Assembly: GCA_965661055.1 (NCBI GenBank)
Contig: CBFICS010000011.1
Coordinates: 8,476 to 72,475 of the forward strand
Reading direction: 5' to 3'
DNA: 64,000 nt
DNA from: CBFHSF01 sp965661055
Lineage (GTDB): Bacteria; Bacteroidota; Bacteroidia; Flavobacteriales; Schleiferiaceae
Each line of letters starts with the position of its first letter. Positions within the stretch are counted from its first letter, which is position 1. Positions 59,962 to 64,000 of this stretch are shown here, piece by piece. The position numbers and the translations under genes were made by a program. The notes beneath the pieces are model-generated. The model saw only the letters and a program-made list of their open reading frames with translations. It was not told the origin of the DNA and did no database searches.

Positions 59962-59975
59962 CCGCTTTCGCGGAA
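59960..59975. repeat. Dispersed palindrome copy 6 (TTCCGCTTTCGCGGAA)
   Basis: The only intergenic copy and the longest: 6-bp arms TTCCGC / GCGGAA around the loop TTTC, between the frr terminator and the ruvB promoter. Confidence 0.75.
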
Positions 59976-59978
59976 GGA

Positions 59979-60009
59979 TTGTATTTCTCGCAAAATTCTT
60001 GCTACCTTG
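59979..60009 (+). promoter_or_regulatory. Probable promoter of ruvB
   Basis: TTG (59979-59981), a 21-nt spacer, then TACCTTG (60003-60009), a one-base-shorter version of the -7 element, 5 nt before the ruvB ATG. Confidence 0.4.
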
Positions 60010-60014
60010 CTATT

Positions 60015-61040
60015 ATGAATCCAAATCTTGATCCAACATCAGAGCGATTTACTCCAGAAGAGAATGACCTGGAAAGAAAATTGCGTCCCTCTACCTTTGA
60101 TGATTTTGCAGGTCAAGAAAAGGTGCTAGAAAATCTTAAGGTTTTTGTTTCTGCTGCAAAAGCACGTGAAGAGGCTATGGACCACGTTTTGTTACACGGC
60201 CCTCCGGGATTGGGTAAAACCACCTTGGCAAATATTATTGCCAATGAGCTCGGTGTGGGTATAAAAATCACCTCAGGTCCAGTCCTTGAAAAACCCGGAG
60301 ACTTAGCGGGACTTCTCACAAACCTTGAAGAACGAGATGTCCTTTTTATTGACGAAATCCATAGATTAAGTCCAATTGTGGAAGAGTATTTATACTCGGC
60401 CATGGAAGACTTTAAAATTGATATCATGATAGAAACAGGTCCTAATGCTAGGTCTGTTCAGATCAACCTGAATCCATTTACTTTAATTGGGGCAACTACT
60501 CGGTCTGGTCTATTGACTTCACCCTTGCGCGCTAGGTTTGGTATCAATTCAAGGCTAGAGTATTACAGCGTTGAGCTAATTGCTGATATCATTCAAAGAA
60601 GTGCCCATATTTTGGACGTGCCTATTATTCCTGATGCTTCGGTAGAAATCTCTAGGCGCAGCAGAGGTACACCAAGAATTGCAAACTCACTACTTCGTAG
60701 GGTGCGAGACTTTGCTCAAGTTAAAGGTGACGGGACCATTGATGTCAAAATTTCTCAGTATGGACTCAATGCCTTAGATGTTGATGAGCATGGTCTTGAC
60801 GAAATGGACAATAAAATTCTAACCACTCTGATTGAAAAGTTTAAAGGCGGACCAGTAGGTCTTGGTAATCTTGCCACCGCAGTCTCTGAAGAAGCTGAAA
60901 CTCTTGAAGAGGTTTATGAACCGTTTTTGATAAAAGAAGGATTTCTGATGAGAACCCCACGAGGTCGTGTGGCTACGGATAAGTCTTATGAACATTTAGG
61001 CGCTCAAAAGAGAATAGATCCTCAACAAGGCCTCTTTTGA
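60015..61040 (+). CDS. ruvB: Holliday junction DNA helicase RuvB
   Basis: The AAA+ motor that drives branch migration of Holliday junctions with RuvA. The 341-residue protein has Walker A GPPGLGKTT (62-70), Walker B FIDEIHRL, the ATTRSG sensor region and a C-terminal winged helix with the closing TPRGRVATDKSYEHLG. I start at 60015 (MNPNLDPTSERF); an earlier in-frame start would extend into the repeat and terminator. queG overlaps the stop by 4 bp. ruvA and ruvC are not near. Confidence 0.97.
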   Translation: MNPNLDPTSERFTPEENDLERKLRPSTFDDFAGQEKVLENLKVFVSAAKAREEAMDHVLLHGPPGLGKTTLANIIANELGVGIKITSGPVLEKPGDLAGLLTNLEERDVLFIDEIHRLSPIVEEYLYSAMEDFKIDIMIETGPNARSVQINLNPFTLIGATTRSGLLTSPLRARFGINSRLEYYSVELIADIIQRSAHILDVPIIPDASVEISRRSRGTPRIANSLLRRVRDFAQVKGDGTIDVKISQYGLNALDVDEHGLDEMDNKILTTLIEKFKGGPVGLGNLATAVSEEAETLEEVYEPFLIKEGFLMRTPRGRVATDKSYEHLGAQKRIDPQQGLF

Positions 61041-61963
61041 CCTCCGCCGAAAGGCATACCACCCTTTTAAAGAATAAAGCCCAACAACTGGGCTTTTTTG
61101 CTTGTCGTGTTTCTAAGGCACAGCGATTAGATAAAGAAGCTGATCAATTAGAAAAATGGCTTCAAAAGGGATATCACGGTAGTATGTCGTGGATGGAAAA
61201 TCATTTTGAAAAACGGGTTGATCCTACACAGTTAGTTCCTGGGGCTAAGGCGGTAGTTTCACTTGCCTTTAATTATTTTCCAGAAGAGTCGCAAGATACC
61301 GGGCTTCCAAAAATTGCCAAATACGCCTACGGCAGAGACTACCACAAGGTCATAAAGAAAAAGCTAATCACCTTGTTAAACTATTTGCAAAGTGAGATAG
61401 GTGAGGTTCACGGCAGAGCTTTTGTAGACAGTGGTCCTGTTTTAGAAAGGCAGTGGGCTGAAAGGTCCGGATTAGGATGGCTTGGCAAAAACGCCTTATT
61501 ACTTTCTAAGAATAAAGGGTCTTTTTTCTTTTTAGCCGAATTGATCATTGATCTTGATTTGGTTTCTGATCACCCTACCACAGATCATTGTGGCACTTGT
61601 ACCCGATGCATAGATGCTTGTCCTACGGATGCCATAGTCGCTCCCCAAGTAATAGATTCTAACCGATGCATCAGCCATGCCACCATTGAACTAAAAGACA
61701 AAATACCCAACCACTTTGAAAACCAAATGGAGGATTGGGTTTTTGGATGTGATATTTGTCAAGATGTTTGTCCTTGGAACCGATTTTCTTCCACACATAA
61801 TGAACCAGACTTTATCCCCAAAAGAGATAGATTGAATCTGACCTCAAAAGATTGGCTTGAAATGACGGAAGAAGTTTTTGGGGACCTTTTTAATGGGACG
61901 GCAGTGCGAAGGGCTGGTTTAGAAAAAATCAGAAATACCGTTTATTTTCATCAAAAGGAGTAA
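61037..61963 (+). CDS. queG: Epoxyqueuosine reductase QueG
   Basis: Catalyses the last step of queuosine synthesis on tRNA, reducing epoxyqueuosine with a cobalamin and two 4Fe-4S clusters. The 308-residue protein has the N-terminal DUF1730 part (KGYHGSMSWMENH, LSLAFNY-type segment), GLGWLGKNALLLSKNKGSFFF, and the two ferredoxin-type clusters CGTCTRCIDACPTDAI and CDICQDVCPWNRF. It starts with TTG at 61037, overlapping the ruvB stop (TTGA), and no ATG is available. Its stop overlaps the opposite-strand PorT-like gene by 13 bp. Confidence 0.93.
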   Translation: MTSAERHTTLLKNKAQQLGFFACRVSKAQRLDKEADQLEKWLQKGYHGSMSWMENHFEKRVDPTQLVPGAKAVVSLAFNYFPEESQDTGLPKIAKYAYGRDYHKVIKKKLITLLNYLQSEIGEVHGRAFVDSGPVLERQWAERSGLGWLGKNALLLSKNKGSFFFLAELIIDLDLVSDHPTTDHCGTCTRCIDACPTDAIVAPQVIDSNRCISHATIELKDKIPNHFENQMEDWVFGCDICQDVCPWNRFSSTHNEPDFIPKRDRLNLTSKDWLEMTEEVFGDLFNGTAVRRAGLEKIRNTVYFHQKE

Positions 61964-62550
61964 TACAAAGCGGTAGATAAAAACGCATTTCTTTGTCCTA
62001 AACCCCCAATGTTAATTAGAGAAGGCTTGCCGAGGCTATTAAAAAATTCTCTCGCCGGCGTAATGCTGTATGAGGATCTAAAGTTGATTTTCCAGCGATC
62101 AGAAAAGTAGTAATTGACGCCAAACTGGGCCTCGAGAACAAAGCGATTAAACTCTTCATCGGTAAACTCTCCGTAGACGTTTTCTTCTTTGGATGAAACG
62201 AGAACTGACAGTGTCGGACCCGCTTCAAGACTTATTTTCTTGTACTGCCATTCAATGAGGAAGGGAATGTCTACGTAGTTTAGTTTTACCTTATAGAGTT
62301 GGCTAGTATCAGAAATGGGCTCTCTCGATCCTTTTTGAACCCAAGAAATTTCCATTTGAGCATACCAGTCTTCGGCCACTTTTCTCTTGGTGAAAAACCC
62401 AAGTTGCAATCCTGCCAGGTCAAACCCAGAAAGTCCATCACCTTCTATTTGTGAGGTGGTCATACCGCCCTTTAGGCCAGCATAAAATGATTGAGCCCGG
62501 TTTTTACCCGGGCTCAAAATCAAAAATATTACGATAAGTCTAATTAACAT
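61951..62550 (-). CDS. PorT-like outer-membrane beta-barrel protein
   Basis: A 199-residue protein with a signal peptide (to NRAQS) and an eight-stranded-barrel pattern: FYAGLKGGMTTSQIEGD, WYAQMEISWVQKGS, LNYVDIPFLIEWQY, SLEAGPTLSVLVSS, FGVNYYFSD and a terminal ALYYSF with Phe. The LNYVDIPFL segment is typical of the PorT/OMP-b-barrel family. Its first 11 bp overlap the Omp28 gene, so it is the last of the DUF6029-Omp28-PorT-like unit. Function unknown. Confidence 0.78.
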   Translation of the reverse strand: MLIRLIVIFLILSPGKNRAQSFYAGLKGGMTTSQIEGDGLSGFDLAGLQLGFFTKRKVAEDWYAQMEISWVQKGSREPISDTSQLYKVKLNYVDIPFLIEWQYKKISLEAGPTLSVLVSSKEENVYGEFTDEEFNRFVLEAQFGVNYYFSDRWKINFRSSYSITPAREFFNSLGKPSLINIGGLGQRNAFLSTALYYSF

Positions 62551-63379
62551 GCTCTTCGGTTACTTGCCATACTTCTTGGTTGTCTTTGTCATAAACAAAC
62601 ATTAAGACATTGCAATTGTTTTCATCCCAGGCACCGTCTAATATTACATTTCCTGAATAGTTGAGGGTGTCTCCAGGAGAAACTGTTGTTGTAGACAAGG
62701 GAATACCAAAAGCACCATCAGCCGTTGTTCTTAAAACGTGATTGTGTTCATAATCAGTCTTTTTATGTCCGTCAGGCATTTTTTGTGGAGCAATTATACC
62801 ATCTTCTGTTATCATTACAATGAAATTAAGATTTCCGGTATATTCTTCTAAAACGGCTATATCTGCATCAACAGTTACTTCTCTAGAAGTTGAGTTATAA
62901 GTAACTGTGGGTTCAATAGTAAACTTGGCCAGTTCAGCTGCAAGGACTGAAGCGGTTGAAGGCCAATTTGAATAATTCTTTAAGTGAGCAGATCCCGTTG
63001 AAGTGTAATCAGTTCTAGAAACCATTCCTGTTGGCAATGCAGAGATGTTAAAGAACGTTTCGTATTGATCTCCTGTGGGAGTTCTAAAATCCTCAGGATA
63101 GTTTGCGTCAGGACCTGCAAAAAAGGTCGTTACATGAATACCTACGGCATAAACTTGACTACCAAAACTCAATCCTTTGATGACTTCAATTTGTTCTGCC
63201 GCATTTGGACAGTTATTACACTTGTGTCCTGTGAAATCTTCAATTAATACATTTCTGTAGTGCTTGGTAGGGTCTACTTGTCCGCCACCACCATCTCCAG
63301 TTCTTGGATTGTCAATTTTATCACATCCCGCGAAAGCGAAAAGAGATGCAGCGACCAAAAGGAGTTTATAATTTTTCAT
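62540..63379 (-). CDS. Omp28-related lipoprotein with thioredoxin-like domain
   Basis: A 279-residue lipoprotein: lipobox FAGC (C19) after an Ala-rich signal, then a Gly-rich linker. The thioredoxin-like domain has VLIEDFTGHKCNNCPNA with C54-x-x-C57, and the C-terminal part is beta-rich, as in Omp28 of Porphyromonas. Omp28-type proteins are outer-membrane lipoproteins of Bacteroidota. It lies 12 bp after the DUF6029 gene and overlaps the PorT-like gene by 11 bp. A copy of the dispersed palindrome sits inside the lipobox codons (63328-63338). Confidence 0.82.
   Translation of the reverse strand: MKNYKLLLVAASLFAFAGCDKIDNPRTGDGGGGQVDPTKHYRNVLIEDFTGHKCNNCPNAAEQIEVIKGLSFGSQVYAVGIHVTTFFAGPDANYPEDFRTPTGDQYETFFNISALPTGMVSRTDYTSTGSAHLKNYSNWPSTASVLAAELAKFTIEPTVTYNSTSREVTVDADIAVLEEYTGNLNFIVMITEDGIIAPQKMPDGHKKTDYEHNHVLRTTADGAFGIPLSTTTVSPGDTLNYSGNVILDGAWDENNCNVLMFVYDKDNQEVWQVTEEHVN
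63328..63338. repeat. Dispersed palindrome copy 7 (CCGCGAAAGCG)
   Basis: An 11-base match inside the signal peptide and lipobox region of the Omp28 gene, where the coding strand reads FAFAG. Confidence 0.6.
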
Positions 63380-63391
63380 GCTTCCAAGAAA

Positions 63392-64000
63392 TTAAAAGTT
63401 TGAAGTGATTGAAATGGAACCACCGTTTGTTGCAGGTACCAATCTACACACTCCTCCTACACAAAAGATTCCGGCTTGTTGTCTACCGTAGTTAACTTGA
63501 AAACGAGTTGTTCCTACTTGATAAACCACAGAAGCTAATGGATAGTTCAAACGTTTTTTCACGTCTGGATGTCCGTAGTTGTAAATACTCTGAACGGCAA
63601 AGAACCAATTGGGTGCCACGGAATACTCTACTAATAACATGACGCGGTCTCCCATGTTATAGTCTTCGTTTATTACTTCTTGACTTACTTTTTCATCAGT
63701 TAACTGAAATTGCATTTCAGTACGAAGGTATTTTCTAGAGGCCAATTTTATTTGGCTTTCAAGAACAAAGGTATGAGAAGTAATGATATTAGGATTATTT
63801 CCACTCCCTAAGATTAACTCATCAGATACCCCTTTGTTCAATACATCGTAATTGTAGAAGATATTGTAGTACGAGAGATTTAGTTTCAGTCTCTTGTTGA
63901 TTTTCTTCTTTACCGCAACGTTGAAATCTTGGAAATACATAATCGGTCCTTTTGAAAACCAATTAGATGTGTAACCTTGAAGGGTGTTGTAATTTTCTGA
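63392..64000 (-). CDS. DUF6029-like outer-membrane protein, C-terminal part
   Basis: The frame is open to the end of the window, so the N-terminus is missing; 202 codons are visible. The sequence has the alternating strands of a barrel (KRLKLNLSYYNIFYNYDVL, KYLRTEMQFQLTD, VMLLVEYSVAPNWFFAVQSI) and the end FQVNYGRQQAGIFCVGGVCR, then SISITSNF with a terminal Phe. It fits DUF6029, which often precedes an Omp28 gene. An ATG at 63940 is internal, since the frame continues upstream without a stop. Function unknown. Confidence 0.7.
   Translation of the reverse strand, partial: SENYNTLQGYTSNWFSKGPIMYFQDFNVAVKKKINKRLKLNLSYYNIFYNYDVLNKGVSDELILGSGNNPNIITSHTFVLESQIKLASRKYLRTEMQFQLTDEKVSQEVINEDYNMGDRVMLLVEYSVAPNWFFAVQSIYNYGHPDVKKRLNYPLASVVYQVGTTRFQVNYGRQQAGIFCVGGVCRLVPATNGGSISITSNF

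Noticed and set aside
59946..60014. Longer ruvB start
   Set aside because: Would be coded by the frr terminator, the palindrome and the ruvB promoter; RuvB proteins begin near MNPNL.
1..64000. CRISPR array, prophage, transposon, toxin-antitoxin or biosynthetic island
   Set aside because: No regular direct repeats, transposase, integrase, phage structural gene or recognisable toxin was seen on either strand.

Overview
This 64 kb window looks like a stretch of core chromosome from a marine-type Flavobacteriales bacterium (Bacteroidota), possibly near Cryomorphaceae/Schleiferiaceae. The phylum call rests on TAnnTTTG-type -7 promoter elements in front of many genes, the absence of Shine-Dalgarno sites, a secreted M43 protease with a type IX secretion (T9SS) C-terminal domain, and many Bacteroidota-only families (DUF2141, DUF4296, DUF5686, DUF6029, DUF6341, DUF6427, HU-CCDC81/SPOR). 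The family-level placement is a guess. I see no insertion sequence, prophage, CRISPR array or integration site, and only one RNA gene, tRNA-Ser(GGA).

Layout. 0-11 kb: end of a DUF2141 gene, FMN reductase, thiL, gdhA, gatC-plsC, pdeM, an HU-membrane-SPOR fusion, acyl-CoA thioesterase, GT9 heptosyltransferase with DUF6427, a 56-residue DUF6341 membrane protein, purD and a redoxin. 11-19 kb: sodium:solute symporter, acyl-CoA carboxylase beta subunit, MarC, a membrane metallophosphoesterase, a lipocalin-like lipoprotein and short-chain threonine dehydrogenase. 19-26 kb: a trhO-hmgA-hpd operon (tRNA hydroxylation plus tyrosine breakdown), a methyltransferase and a LuxE-like protein. 26-34 kb: tyrS, epimerase/DUF4296/pyrC/GT2, histidine kinase-hemW, and a cyclase. 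34-44 kb: DUF5686, an MMPL exporter, rmlA, polyprenyl synthase, three tandem paralogous beta-barrel-like proteins and a coupled 110-residue protein. 44-48 kb: sucA-sucB. 48-53 kb: tatD-ansA-tRNA-Ser-exbB-membrane protein-exbD-exbD. 53-56 kb: T9SS M43 protease. 56-64 kb: rplM-rpsI-rpsB-tsf, pyrH-frr, ruvB-queG, then a minus-strand envelope cluster (DUF6029, Omp28, PorT-like) cut by the window end.

Most genes are housekeeping: nitrogen assimilation (gdhA, ansA), thiamine, pyrimidine and purine synthesis, translation, TCA cycle, amino acid catabolism and envelope biogenesis. The genome is compact. Convergent genes often overlap at their 3' ends by 11 to 71 bp, and where they do not, a strong hairpin terminator usually stands between or after them.

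The points most worth a second look are: a fixed geometry in which a -7 element ends 4-5 nt before the start codon at four genes, predicting leaderless mRNAs; a dispersed short palindrome (core CCGCGAAAGCGG) found seven times, six inside coding sequences in different frames; a nested hairpin leader before rpsB; an inverted repeat at the promoter of the tyrosine-catabolism operon; the HU-TM-SPOR protein; the tandem paralog trio; and an ExbB/ExbD cluster with an extra membrane protein and a CxxC pair in one ExbD. I did not find a clearly new multi-gene system; these are leads, not conclusions.
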